Assembly (NCBI GenBank): GCA_916719935.1
Contig: CAKAPY010000009.1
Span: 1-16,534, forward strand
Direction: 5' to 3'
DNA length: 16,534 nucleotides
DNA from: an uncultured Actinomyces sp.
GTDB taxonomy: Bacteria; Actinomycetota; Actinomycetes; Actinomycetales; Actinomycetaceae
In this document: positions 1 through 7,075 of the stretch, one piece after another
Layout of the letters: each line of letters opens with the position of its first letter
Numbering within the stretch: position 1 is the stretch's first letter
Made by a program: the position numbers and the translations under genes
The notes under the pieces: model-generated
What the model saw: only the letters and a program-made list of their open reading frames with translations
What the model was told of the DNA's origin: nothing
Database searches by the model: none

Positions 1-9
1 CATAACCCC

Positions 10-1257
10 GTGGCCCCCATCATTTTGGCGGGCGTCATTGTCGTTCTTGTCGCGGTTGTTTCGTTTGTTGTGCGTTCGCTCAAGTCGTCACGCACACACA
101 GTGAAGTACCCCCATCGACCTCCGTTGTCTCAGAGGCTTCGCTTCCGCAAGCTCGGGAAAGTGAAGCCGAAGGCGCGCAGCGTTCCCGAGATGGTCCTGC
201 AGCGCAAACCGCTGACCACTCCGAGGCTGGCGCCCCTCATGCGGAGCGCGTGTCTTTGCAGGAGGAAACCCCGGCCTCGGGAATTGAGGAGGCACGCCCG
301 GAAACCACTTCTGTTGAGGTCCCCGAATCCATTCCTTCACGAATGGGACGTCTTCGTGCACGCTTGGCACGTTCGGGAGCTTTGGGCAAATCCCTTCTTT
401 CTTTGCTCTCTCGTGGCGATCTATCTGCCGCGGACTGGGAAGAGATGGAAGATTCTCTTCTTGTCGCAGATTTGGGCTTGGAAGCAACCGATGAATTGAT
501 GGAAGCCCTTCACACACGAGTGAAGGTTGAGAACACTTCAGATCCGCAGGTTGTGCGTGCTCTTTTGCGCGAAGAACTGCTCAAGCTTGTTGATCCCGAT
601 ATGGACCGCTCTGTGAACTTAGCGCTTCGAGACGTTGACGGTGTTCAGGTCCCTGCAACCATCTTGATGGTTGGTGTTAACGGAACCGGCAAGACGACAA
701 CCACTGGAAAAATGGCACGCATTTTCCGCGCCGAAGGACATGAGGTCCTGCTGGGGGCTGCCGATACCTTCCGCGCTGCTGCAGCTGAACAGCTTGAGAC
801 CTGGGGAAGTCGCGTTGGCGTTGATGTTGTCCGTTCTGATCGTGAAGGTGCTGACCCGGCGTCCGTTGCATTTGAATCGGTTGAAGAAGGCATTCGACGG
901 GGCTGTGATGTCGTCATGGTCGATACCGCGGGCCGACTCCAGACGAAGTCTGCGCTCATGGACGAGCTGGGTAAGGTCAAGCGCGTGATGGAAAAGCACG
1001 CTCCAGTCAGTGAAGTCCTTCTGGTGCTGGATGCGACGACCGGTCAAAACGGTCTTCGACAGGCCGAAGTGTTCGCTGAAGTCGCTGGAGTAACAGGTAT
1101 TGTCCTGTCCAAGCTGGATGGCTCTGCTAAGGGCGGAATCGTTGTTTCAGTCCAGCGAGCATTGGGGGTTCCCGTCAAGTTTGTGGGACTTGGAGAGGGG
1201 CCGGACGACCTTGCCCCCTTCGATCCCGAGTCCTTTGTTGATGCAATCGTGGGCTAG
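10..1257 (+). CDS. ftsY: Signal recognition particle receptor FtsY (SRP-type GTPase)
   Basis: FtsY is the membrane-associated SRP receptor. It pairs with Ffh, and GTP hydrolysis by both delivers ribosome-nascent chain complexes to SecYEG. Residues 2-22 form a hydrophobic N-terminal membrane segment, followed by a low-complexity acidic linker to about residue 108. The N domain covers about 110-205. The G domain has the P-loop GVNGTGKT (222-229), DTFRAAA (252-258), DTAGR (305-309) and SKLDG (367-371), where TKLDG is more common. The GTG start at 10 places the membrane helix at the N terminus, as in other actinobacterial FtsY. The frame stays open to base 1 and no ribosome binding site is visible, so the true start could lie upstream of the window. 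The stop is 58 nt before ffh. A weak 5-bp inverted repeat (1249-1253/1260-1264) straddles the stop codon. The family is certain; only the start is in doubt. Confidence 0.96.
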   Translation: MAPIILAGVIVVLVAVVSFVVRSLKSSRTHSEVPPSTSVVSEASLPQARESEAEGAQRSRDGPAAQTADHSEAGAPHAERVSLQEETPASGIEEARPETTSVEVPESIPSRMGRLRARLARSGALGKSLLSLLSRGDLSAADWEEMEDSLLVADLGLEATDELMEALHTRVKVENTSDPQVVRALLREELLKLVDPDMDRSVNLALRDVDGVQVPATILMVGVNGTGKTTTTGKMARIFRAEGHEVLLGAADTFRAAAAEQLETWGSRVGVDVVRSDREGADPASVAFESVEEGIRRGCDVVMVDTAGRLQTKSALMDELGKVKRVMEKHAPVSEVLLVLDATTGQNGLRQAEVFAEVAGVTGIVLSKLDGSAKGGIVVSVQRALGVPVKFVGLGEGPDDLAPFDPESFVDAIVG

Positions 1258-1315
1258 AACCCACTACCCTTGACATTTAGTTATTTAGAAATTGTGCTCG
1301 TGAGGAGTAGTCATA

Positions 1316-2920
1316 GTGGCTTTCTCGGATCTTTCTGATCGTTTGACCGCGTCCTTTAAGAGGCTCCGTTCGCGCGGAGTCTTGACGGAATCTGATGTCG
1401 ATCAGACTATTAGCGAGATTCGTCGTGCCCTGATCGATGCCGACGTTGCCCTTCCTGTCGTTCGCCAGTTCACCACTCAGGTTCGCGAGAAGGCATATGG
1501 AGCGGCTCGCTCCCGCGCGCTCAACCCCGGTCAGCAGGTTGTCCGCATTGTTCACGATGAACTTGTTGAGATCCTGGGTGGCGAAACCCGAGAGCTGCAT
1601 TTTGCTCAGCGCGGCCCGACAGTTTTCATGCTCGCAGGTCTGCAGGGTGCAGGTAAGACGACTTTGGCCGGAAAGCTTGGTAAGTGGCTGCGCGAAGAGG
1701 GAAAGAGCGTTCTGCTTGTCGCCTCTGACCTTCAGCGACCCAATGCTGTCGGCCAGCTTCAAATTGTCGGTGAGCGCGCGGGCGTTCAGGTGTGGGCACC
1801 CGAAGCGGGTAACGGTGTTGGCGATCCGGTTCAAGTGGCTCGTTCCGGTTTGGATTATGCGATCACTCATGGCATCGATGTTGTGATTGTCGATACCGCG
1901 GGCCGTTTGGGTGTCGATCAAGAGATGATGGATCAGGCGATCGCTATTCGCCAGGCCGTCAATCCGCACGAAGTCATGTTTGTCCTTGACGCCATGATCG
2001 GTCAGGATGCGGTCAATACCGCAACCGCATTCCGTGACGGTGTTGGCTTCACCGGTGTCGTGCTCTCCAAGCTTGATGGTGATTCCCGAGGCGGTGCCGC
2101 CCTTTCCGTGCGTGGCGTGACGGGTGCTCCGATCCTCTTCGCCTCGACGGGTGAAGGTTTGGACGACTTCGAGCGTTTCCATGCCGACCGTATGGCGTCT
2201 CGAATCCTCGATATGGGCGATATCATGACGCTCATCGAGCAAGCCGAAAAGCGCTTGGATGCTGAAGAAGCTGAGAAGATGGCCAAGAAGGCCATGTCTG
2301 GTGAGCTCACGCTTGACGACTTCCTTAGCCAGCTTCAGCAGGTCCGCAAGCTCGGGTCGATGAAGAAGGTTCTGGGGATGATCCCCGGAATGGCTCAGAT
2401 GCGTGATCAGCTTGAGAACTTCGATGAGCGCGAGGTTAATCGCGTCGAAGCGATTGTCCGTTCAATGACTCCCGCTGAGCGTGCCGATGTCTCGATTCTG
2501 AATGGCTCTCGTCGCTCGCGCATCGCCCGTGGTTCAGGAGTGACGGTTGCTGAGGTCAATAACCTAGTCAAGCGTTTTGAAGCCGCAAAGACGATGATGG
2601 GGCAGATGGGACAGATGGGTCCGGGAGGAATGCCCGGATTTGGTTCGATGCCCGGCAGCGGTGGTAAGGCGAAGCAAAAGGCCCAGGCTCGTAAGGATCG
2701 TGCTCAGCGTGCACGCGTTGCGAAGAAGGCGCGAAGTGGTAACCCGGCGAAGCGCCGTCAGCAGGAATTGGAGGCGATGCTTCCTCGCGAACAGCGTCCC
2801 TCAGCTCCGGCGGGGTCCGCGTTCGGTGTTACTGAAACACCCGCGCAGGCGCCCAATGCACCGCGCCCGACCTTGGATGATCTTCCCGAAGATATCCGAC
2901 GCATACTCGGCCGAGGCTGA
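1316..2920 (+). CDS. ffh: Signal recognition particle protein Ffh (SRP54 homologue)
   Basis: Ffh is the protein subunit of SRP. It binds 4.5S/SRP RNA and signal sequences and forms the GTPase heterodimer with FtsY, encoded just upstream. The N and G domains span about residues 1-295, with P-loop GLQGAGKTT (108-116), DTAGR (193-197) and SKLDG (251-255). The M domain follows, with the RNA-binding helix motif SRRSRIARGSG (398-408) and a Met/Gly-rich stretch (MMGQMGQMGPGGMPGFGSMP) that fits the signal-binding groove and tail. A basic, Ala/Pro-rich tail ends the 534-residue protein, a normal length for actinobacteria. The start is GTG with GAGGAG at 1302-1307, 8 nt upstream. A TTGACA at 1270-1275 could be a -35 element, but I see no matching -10, so cotranscription with ftsY is as likely. 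The TGA stop shares its A with the ATG of the next gene. Confidence 0.98.
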   Translation: MAFSDLSDRLTASFKRLRSRGVLTESDVDQTISEIRRALIDADVALPVVRQFTTQVREKAYGAARSRALNPGQQVVRIVHDELVEILGGETRELHFAQRGPTVFMLAGLQGAGKTTLAGKLGKWLREEGKSVLLVASDLQRPNAVGQLQIVGERAGVQVWAPEAGNGVGDPVQVARSGLDYAITHGIDVVIVDTAGRLGVDQEMMDQAIAIRQAVNPHEVMFVLDAMIGQDAVNTATAFRDGVGFTGVVLSKLDGDSRGGAALSVRGVTGAPILFASTGEGLDDFERFHADRMASRILDMGDIMTLIEQAEKRLDAEEAEKMAKKAMSGELTLDDFLSQLQQVRKLGSMKKVLGMIPGMAQMRDQLENFDEREVNRVEAIVRSMTPAERADVSILNGSRRSRIARGSGVTVAEVNNLVKRFEAAKTMMGQMGQMGPGGMPGFGSMPGSGGKAKQKAQARKDRAQRARVAKKARSGNPAKRRQQELEAMLPREQRPSAPAGSAFGVTETPAQAPNAPRPTLDDLPEDIRRILGRG

Positions 2921-4026
2921 TGTATTTCGACGGGCATCTTTTTACTGATTCAGGTTGGGTCAGGGGTCAGTGGAATTTAACTCCAGTAATCTCGCCCGTT
3001 GATGAGATCCCTGCCTATTCGCGAGTTCTGAGTGGGTGGGCTGCGCCCGCATTCGCAGATGTTCACTGTCACATCGGTGTTGGCGCAGCTGCAGCGTCTC
3101 TTGACCGCGCTCAACAACGTGAACAACTCGATGCCATGCTTCGCGTCGGCGTGACTCTTCTGCGCGATTGTGGATCTCCCGTTGACACTTCGTGGGTCAG
3201 TGATGAGCCCCGATATCCGACTCTCATTCGCTGTGGTCGTCACATCGCTCGGCCAATGAGGTATATCCGAGGTCTTGCGCGTGAGCTCAGTGATGTTCGT
3301 GAGCTGCCAGATATTGCGCGTGAAGAGTGTGCGCGCGGCGACGGTTGGGTGAAGATCGTTGGCGATTGGATCGACCGCAGCGGGGGAGCAGAGGCTGACC
3401 TTGAGCCCCTGTGGCCTCGCGAAATCCTTATCGAGGCCGTCGCCGGGGTCCACGAGGCCGGAGGTCGCGTGGCGGTCCATGCCTTTTCTTCGCGCGTCAT
3501 CGATGACCTCATTGAAGCAGGCGTTGACGATATCGAACATGCCAGTGGCATGGATAAAGATCAGATCTGCGAAGCGAAAAAGCGTGGGATCGCGGTATCT
3601 GTCACCATGCTCCAGCGTGAATTGTTCAAGGGATTTTCTGAGCAGGCGGCACGCAAATATCCGCGATATTCAGCAACAGTGAATACGCTGTGGCAGCGCA
3701 GATACGAGCAGGCTCAAGAGCTCTTTGACTCTGGAGTTACGGTCTTACCCGCAAGTGATACGGGGGGCTACCAACAACCTGGAAGTATCCTTGCGGAACT
3801 GCGCGCCTGGGGCGAACTCGGGTTGAGGCCTCGCGAAATTCTCCAAAGGGCAACGCTGGAAACGCGCCGCTATCTTGGAGTTGACGAAGGGCTCGTTGGA
3901 GGAAGCGCTGATCTCATCGGATACTCAGCTTGTCCCGACGACATTGATGCGCTTCTCGCACCCCTTTGGCTGTGTCGAGGCGGAGAGCTTGTTGCACTTT
4001 CTTCAGCGTCTTCGCCTGAGCGGTGA
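2920..4026 (+). CDS. Metal-dependent amidohydrolase, imidazolonepropionase-like
   Basis: This is a 368-residue amidohydrolase-superfamily TIM-barrel enzyme, probably a cytoplasmic hydrolase of C-N bonds; the substrate is unknown. The expected metal ligands are visible: H49-C50-H51 after strand 1, K145 in the WVKIVGDW context (candidate carboxylated lysine), H187 (VAVHAF), H207 (DIEHASG) and D280 (ASDTGG). LLRDCGSP (about residues 85-92) matches the GVTTVRD-type motif of the imidazolonepropionase/HutI-like branch. The N- and C-terminal strands fit the small beta sandwich of these enzymes. There is no signal peptide. The ATG at 2920 overlaps the ffh TGA by one base (TGATG), so translation is probably coupled to ffh. 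From memory, M. tuberculosis also has an amidohydrolase-like gene directly after ffh (Rv2915c), so the linkage looks old. Alternatives are related deacetylases or cyclic amidases. Superfamily is certain, function is not. Confidence 0.9.
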   Translation: MYFDGHLFTDSGWVRGQWNLTPVISPVDEIPAYSRVLSGWAAPAFADVHCHIGVGAAAASLDRAQQREQLDAMLRVGVTLLRDCGSPVDTSWVSDEPRYPTLIRCGRHIARPMRYIRGLARELSDVRELPDIAREECARGDGWVKIVGDWIDRSGGAEADLEPLWPREILIEAVAGVHEAGGRVAVHAFSSRVIDDLIEAGVDDIEHASGMDKDQICEAKKRGIAVSVTMLQRELFKGFSEQAARKYPRYSATVNTLWQRRYEQAQELFDSGVTVLPASDTGGYQQPGSILAELRAWGELGLRPREILQRATLETRRYLGVDEGLVGGSADLIGYSACPDDIDALLAPLWLCRGGELVALSSASSPER

Positions 4027-4067
4027 CCAAGACCACCGTGAATTGGCTGAGTCCGGCGCCGATTGGC

Positions 4068-4096
4068 TTGGAAAGACCGGCTAAAACTGGCATAAT
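4068..4096 (+). promoter_or_regulatory. Candidate SigA promoter for rpsP operon
   Basis: A -35-like TTGGAA at 4068-4073 and a -10-like CATAAT at 4091-4096 are separated by exactly 17 nt, in the gap between the amidohydrolase gene and rpsP. The hexamers match TTGACA at 4 of 6 positions and TATAAT at 5 of 6. A start near 4103 would give an untranslated leader of about 125 nt. I see no convincing hairpin in that leader. A TATTCCACA at 4191-4199 resembles a DnaA box but has a mismatch. Confidence 0.6.
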
Positions 4097-4227
4097 TAAT
4101 CGCTGTACTCGACGTGCGAAGAGCCCTCTCATCTGAGTTCGTCGCGTCCCGGGATAATCATCGTCTGTGTTTCCCTACCTGGCGTATGTCTATTCCACAC
4201 CGATTTGAAACAGGAGTGACCACAACA

Positions 4228-4713
4228 GTGGCAGTTCGCATTCGTTTGAAGCGCATGGGCAAGATCCATGCACCCGTTTACCGTGTCGTTGTCGTTGACT
4301 CGCGCAAGAAGCGTGACGGACGCGTCATCGAAGAGGTCGGTCTGTACGATCCGACCCCGAACCCCTCGACCATCGAGATCAAGTCTGACCGCGTTCAGTA
4401 CTGGCTCGGCGTTGGCGCACAGCCTTCGGACCAGGTTCGTAACCTGCTGGTCCTGACCGGTGACATCGCTCGCTTCAATGGCAAGGCAGACGCAGTGTCC
4501 CGCGTGCAGTACGCAGATGCCGATAAGGCAGCCGCGGCTGCTCAGGCGATCAAGGACGCCGAAGCCGCTGCTGAGAAGCGCAAGGCAGACGCCTCCGCCA
4601 AGAAGGCTGAGGAAGAAGCTGCTCGCAAGGCTGAAGAGGAAGCCGCACAGGCCGCTGCCGCTGAAGAAGCTGCAGAAGAGCCCAAGGCTGAAGAAGCCGG
4701 CGAGGAAGCCTGA
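4228..4713 (+). CDS. rpsP: 30S ribosomal protein S16
   Basis: S16 is a small-subunit protein of the 16S 5' domain. The N-terminal 85 residues are typical: MAVRIRLKRMGK, then YRVVVVDSRKKRDGR, then LYDPTPNPS and the Tyr-Trp-Leu block near residue 53. About 65 extra residues follow, nearly all Ala, Glu, Lys and Asp, predicted as a charged helix. Such extensions are usual in actinobacterial S16, but the length (161 residues against about 82 in E. coli) is at the long end. I chose the GTG at 4228 because it gives the canonical N terminus, with AGGAG at 4212-4216 (11 nt spacing). The GTG at 4216 lies inside that ribosome binding site, and the upstream GTG at 4114 has none. It is the first gene of the rpsP-khpA unit. 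Codon use is strongly biased, as expected for high expression. Confidence 0.97.
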   Translation: MAVRIRLKRMGKIHAPVYRVVVVDSRKKRDGRVIEEVGLYDPTPNPSTIEIKSDRVQYWLGVGAQPSDQVRNLLVLTGDIARFNGKADAVSRVQYADADKAAAAAQAIKDAEAAAEKRKADASAKKAEEEAARKAEEEAAQAAAAEEAAEEPKAEEAGEEA

Positions 4714-4715
4714 TC

Positions 4716-4955
4716 ATGCTCGCTGATGCACTCGAACACCTGGTCAGCGGAATCGTTGATCACCCCGAAGACGTGCGGGTTTCTTCTCGCAATATGCGTC
4801 GCGGGCAGATGCTTGAGGTTCGTGTGAACCCTGAGGATCTGGGGCGTGTCATCGGCCGCGGAGGTCGTACGGCCCGTGCGCTGCGCACGGTAATCAACGC
4901 GCTTTCTCCCCGGGGAAACGTCCGCGTTGATGTCGTTGACACCGACCGCGAGTGA
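4716..4955 (+). CDS. khpA: KH-domain RNA-binding protein KhpA
   Basis: This is a 79-residue single KH domain. The GxxG RNA-contacting loop is G47-R48-G49-G50 within VIGRGGRTARALRT, preceded by the beta strand LEVRVNPEDLGR. The family (YlqC/KhpA; Rv2908c in M. tuberculosis) binds RNA broadly and, in Gram-positive bacteria, works with KhpB (Jag/EloR) in control of cell elongation and RNA stability. No partner is in this window. The ATG follows the rpsP stop by two bases, and GAGGAAG near 4702-4708, inside the end of rpsP, serves as its ribosome binding site, so the two are coupled. Position between rpsP and rimM is the usual one in actinobacteria and firmicutes. Confidence 0.95.
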   Translation: MLADALEHLVSGIVDHPEDVRVSSRNMRRGQMLEVRVNPEDLGRVIGRGGRTARALRTVINALSPRGNVRVDVVDTDRE

Positions 4956-4969
4956 CAACTTAGTGATCT

Positions 4970-5004
4970 CAAACGGGGACCTGGCTTAAACAGGTCCCCG
5001 TTTG
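4970..5004 (+). terminator. 14-bp hairpin between khpA and rimM (terminator or attenuator)
   Basis: CAAACGGGGACCTG (4970-4983) and CAGGTCCCCGTTTG (4991-5004) form a perfect 14-bp stem with a 7-nt loop. No U tract follows, which is common for actinobacterial intrinsic terminators. It lies 15 nt after the khpA stop and 26 nt before the rimM start, with no clear promoter after it. It may therefore act as a partial terminator that keeps rimM-trmD expression below that of rpsP. Confidence 0.7.
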
Positions 5005-5030
5005 GCATACCCCCGAAAAGGATTCATCCC

Positions 5031-5537
5031 ATGCTCATGACGGCAGCACAGATCGGACCCGCACACGGACTGCGTGGGGAAGTCATTGTGGATATTCGAA
5101 GCGACGATCCGCAGCTTTTTACCCCTGGAGAAAGCTTCTCGACCTCGAATGCGGAGTTTCCCATGCTCACGCTATCTTCAATTCGTCAGCAAAAAGATCG
5201 TGTGATCGCTCTTTTCGATGAGGTTTCAAGCCGCGAGGACGCCGAAGCATTGCGCGGTGCTCGTCTGCTTGTCGATGAGAGGGAAGAAGAAGACGCATGG
5301 TACCCGCACCAGCTCAAGGGCCTGCGCGCAGTTGATCCTCAGGGAAATGAACTGGGCGTGGTTAAAGGGTTTCAAATGGGTGCCGCTCAGGATCTCCTAT
5401 TAGTAAAGACCTCCGCAGGCACTGTCATGGTTCCCTTCGTCCATCAACTTGTTCCTACTGTTGATATCCCAAACGGTACTGTGACGATCGAGCCGCTCCC
5501 CGGGCTTTTTGACGATCAAGCCATCGAGGCCCGCTGA
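5031..5537 (+). CDS. rimM: Ribosome maturation factor RimM
   Basis: RimM binds S19 and helps mature the 3' (head) domain of 16S rRNA during 30S assembly. The N-terminal barrel domain begins AAQIGPAHGLRGEV (5-18). The hinge motif WYPHQLKGL (90-98) opens the C-terminal PRC-barrel, which ends in VPFVHQLVPTVDIPNGTVTI (about 134-153). The length, 168 residues, is normal. The ATG at 5031 has AAAGGA at 5017-5022, 8 nt upstream. A second ATG two codons later (5037) is possible. It precedes trmD by 14 nt and follows a strong hairpin, so its transcription may depend on read-through from rpsP-khpA. Confidence 0.96.
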   Translation: MLMTAAQIGPAHGLRGEVIVDIRSDDPQLFTPGESFSTSNAEFPMLTLSSIRQQKDRVIALFDEVSSREDAEALRGARLLVDEREEEDAWYPHQLKGLRAVDPQGNELGVVKGFQMGAAQDLLLVKTSAGTVMVPFVHQLVPTVDIPNGTVTIEPLPGLFDDQAIEAR

Positions 5538-5551
5538 GGAAGAGGAAGCCT

Positions 5552-6877
5552 ATGCGTATCGATCTGCTGAGTATTTTCCCGCAGTACTTTGCTGCGCTTG
5601 ACCTCTCTCTTATGGGGAAGGCGCGTCAAAGCGGCCAGTTGGACATTCACGTCCACGACCTGCGTTCGTGGACTCATGATCGCCATCGAACGGTTGATGA
5701 CACCCCGTATGGTGGGGGTGCGGGTATGGTCATGAGGCCTGATGTCTGGGGAGAGGCGCTGGACACCGTCATCGGAGCAGAGCCCGGAAAGTGCGTTCTC
5801 GCAATCCCCACACCTTCGGGAATCCCTTTTAACCAGAAAAAAGCTGAGGAACTTTCGCATTTCGATCGAATCATCGTTGCGTGCGGACGTTACGAAGGCA
5901 TCGATCAGCGCGTTGCTGATCACTACCGTGACCGTGGCATCGTGGTTGAAGAATTCTCCATTGGGGATTACGTCCTCAACGGTGGGGAAGTGGCAGCCTT
6001 GGTCTTGGTTGAAGCCGTTGGCCGCTTGATCGACGGAGTGATTGGGAACCCCGACTCTCTGGTTGAAGAATCCCACAGCGGTATTGGCCTCTTGGAATAC
6101 CCGGTTTACACAAAGCCGCAAGAATGGCGCGAGCACCAGGTTCCCGATGTATTGATGTCCGGTGACCACGCAAAGATCGATCGTTGGCGTCTAGATCGCA
6201 GTCTTGAACGAACAGCACAACGACGTCCGGATATCGTTGCCCGTATAGCGCGCTCTTCGGCTGATCAGCTGAATACCCGGGACAGGGAAGTGCTGGCGGA
6301 AAACGGTGTGTTGATGCGCGAGGGGCGCGTTGCTCCCGTTGAGATTCGCGCCGCGCTCCCTGACGAGGCCGAGCGAATTAGTGAGCTTGCGAGCCTCACT
6401 TTCCCCATGGCACCTCCGGACTTTATCCCTGAGGAAGATGTTCAGGCTTTTATCTCTGATGGGTTGAATCCCCAGGTTTTTGCGGAATATCTTGCTGATC
6501 CCAATGTGCGCTGTTTCCTTGCGGAGAGTGAAGGCCAGCTGCTTGCCTACACCTTGATTTTCTTGCACAGTCCGAAAGAAATGCCGCGTGGAAATGGCAA
6601 GTATCCCTTGGATGATCATGCTGCCTATCTTTCGAAGTGCTATGTGCGCGAAGAGGCTCACGGAACTGGTATTGCTGGAGCGATTCTGGAGCACACGATT
6701 CGTAGTGCCAGAGAAGAAGGTGCAAGCCAAATCATTTTAGGAACACACATCTATAACGAACGCGCACAACGTTTTTATCGCAAGCATGGTTTTAAAAAGG
6801 CAGGAAGGCGTCGTTTCCGTTTGAGTGCCAATACCGAGGCCACCGACGTCGTCATGATTCGCCCCATGGAGAGTTAG
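5552..6877 (+). CDS. trmD: tRNA (guanine37-N1)-methyltransferase TrmD fused to a C-terminal GNAT acetyltransferase domain
   Basis: TrmD uses SAM to methylate N1 of G37 beside the anticodon of certain tRNAs, preventing +1 frameshifting. Residues 1-256 are a complete TrmD: DDTPYGGGAGM (49-59), the trefoil-knot SAM motif CGRYEGIDQRV (111-121), SIGDYVLNGGE (136-146) and DVLMSGDHAKIDRWR. Aligned with E. coli as I recall it, the catalytic Asp169 falls on E173. The frame then continues for about 185 residues (441 against about 230-270 usual) into a GNAT domain. From V263 it reads VEIRAALPDEAERI, with acetyl-CoA motif A R366-E-E-A-H-G-T-G-I-A (366-375) and NERAQRFYRKHGFKKAGRRR (motif B). No stop or clear internal ribosome binding site separates the halves, though ATG 6314 (M255) could start a separate GNAT. 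GAGGAAG at 5542-5548 precedes the start. The acetyl acceptor is unknown. Confidence 0.94.
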   Translation: MRIDLLSIFPQYFAALDLSLMGKARQSGQLDIHVHDLRSWTHDRHRTVDDTPYGGGAGMVMRPDVWGEALDTVIGAEPGKCVLAIPTPSGIPFNQKKAEELSHFDRIIVACGRYEGIDQRVADHYRDRGIVVEEFSIGDYVLNGGEVAALVLVEAVGRLIDGVIGNPDSLVEESHSGIGLLEYPVYTKPQEWREHQVPDVLMSGDHAKIDRWRLDRSLERTAQRRPDIVARIARSSADQLNTRDREVLAENGVLMREGRVAPVEIRAALPDEAERISELASLTFPMAPPDFIPEEDVQAFISDGLNPQVFAEYLADPNVRCFLAESEGQLLAYTLIFLHSPKEMPRGNGKYPLDDHAAYLSKCYVREEAHGTGIAGAILEHTIRSAREEGASQIILGTHIYNERAQRFYRKHGFKKAGRRRFRLSANTEATDVVMIRPMES

Positions 6878-6924
6878 CGAAATCACCGCTCTGTGCGCAC
6901 ACTTCTGGGCTTTCGGGGTGTTCT

Positions 6925-6954
6925 TTAGTACCTGAGCTGTGGCAAAATTATACG
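6925..6954 (+). promoter_or_regulatory. Possible rplS promoter
   Basis: The 198-nt gap between trmD and rplS contains an AT-rich patch with TATACG at 6949-6954 (4 of 6 to TATAAT) and a poor TTAGTA at 6925-6930. The spacing is 18 nt. It would produce a leader of about 115 nt. The elements are weak; the call rests mainly on position and on the structured leader that follows. Confidence 0.3.
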
Positions 6955-6970
6955 GTCTGTGTGTGGCGTA

Positions 6971-7057
6971 GCCTGCCGTGGGGGGCCGCCGGATCATGCA
7001 GATACGTGAAGAAACGCAGGCTTGACCTGCCGAAAAGACGTGACTGACCTGCGGCAG
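6971..7057 (+). promoter_or_regulatory. Candidate structured leader of rplS with alternative pairings
   Basis: The sequence before rplS contains mutually exclusive helices. AGCCTGC (6970-6976) can pair with GCAGGCT (7016-7022). The same GCAGG (7016-7020) can instead pair with CCTGC (7026-7030) in a small 5-nt-loop hairpin. CTGCCG (7027-7032) can pair with CGGCAG (7052-7057) just before the AAGGAG ribosome binding site at 7065. The octamer TGACCTGC occurs twice (7023-7030 and 7045-7052). This layout could allow autoregulation by L19, but nothing here proves it. Confidence 0.35.
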
Positions 7058-7075
7058 AAGCGTCAAGGAGTGAAA

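Noticed and set aside
1249..1264. GTGGG/CCCAC inverted repeat over the ftsY stop codon as a terminator
   Set aside because: Only five base pairs with a 6-nt loop and no T tract; too weak to call.
1277..2242. 321-codon antisense frame over ffh
   Set aside because: It is a shadow of the biased codon use of ffh; the sense strand has every SRP54 motif, and the antisense product resembles nothing I recognise.
4191..4199. TATTCCACA before rpsP as a third DnaA box
   Set aside because: It has a mismatch in the conserved TT start, has no partner box 20 nt away, and single near-matches are expected by chance.
4114..4227. N-terminal extension of rpsP from a GTG at 4114
   Set aside because: It has no ribosome binding site and adds residues foreign to S16; the GTG at 4228 gives the canonical start.
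4500..4713. Repetitive Ala/Glu/Lys codons at the end of rpsP as a possible tandem repeat element
   Set aside because: The period is irregular and the translation is a charged helix typical of actinobacterial S16 tails.
4542..4958. Antisense Ala/Ser-rich frame across rpsP and khpA
   Set aside because: It is the reverse complement of the Ala/Glu/Lys repeat that encodes the S16 tail, not an independent gene.
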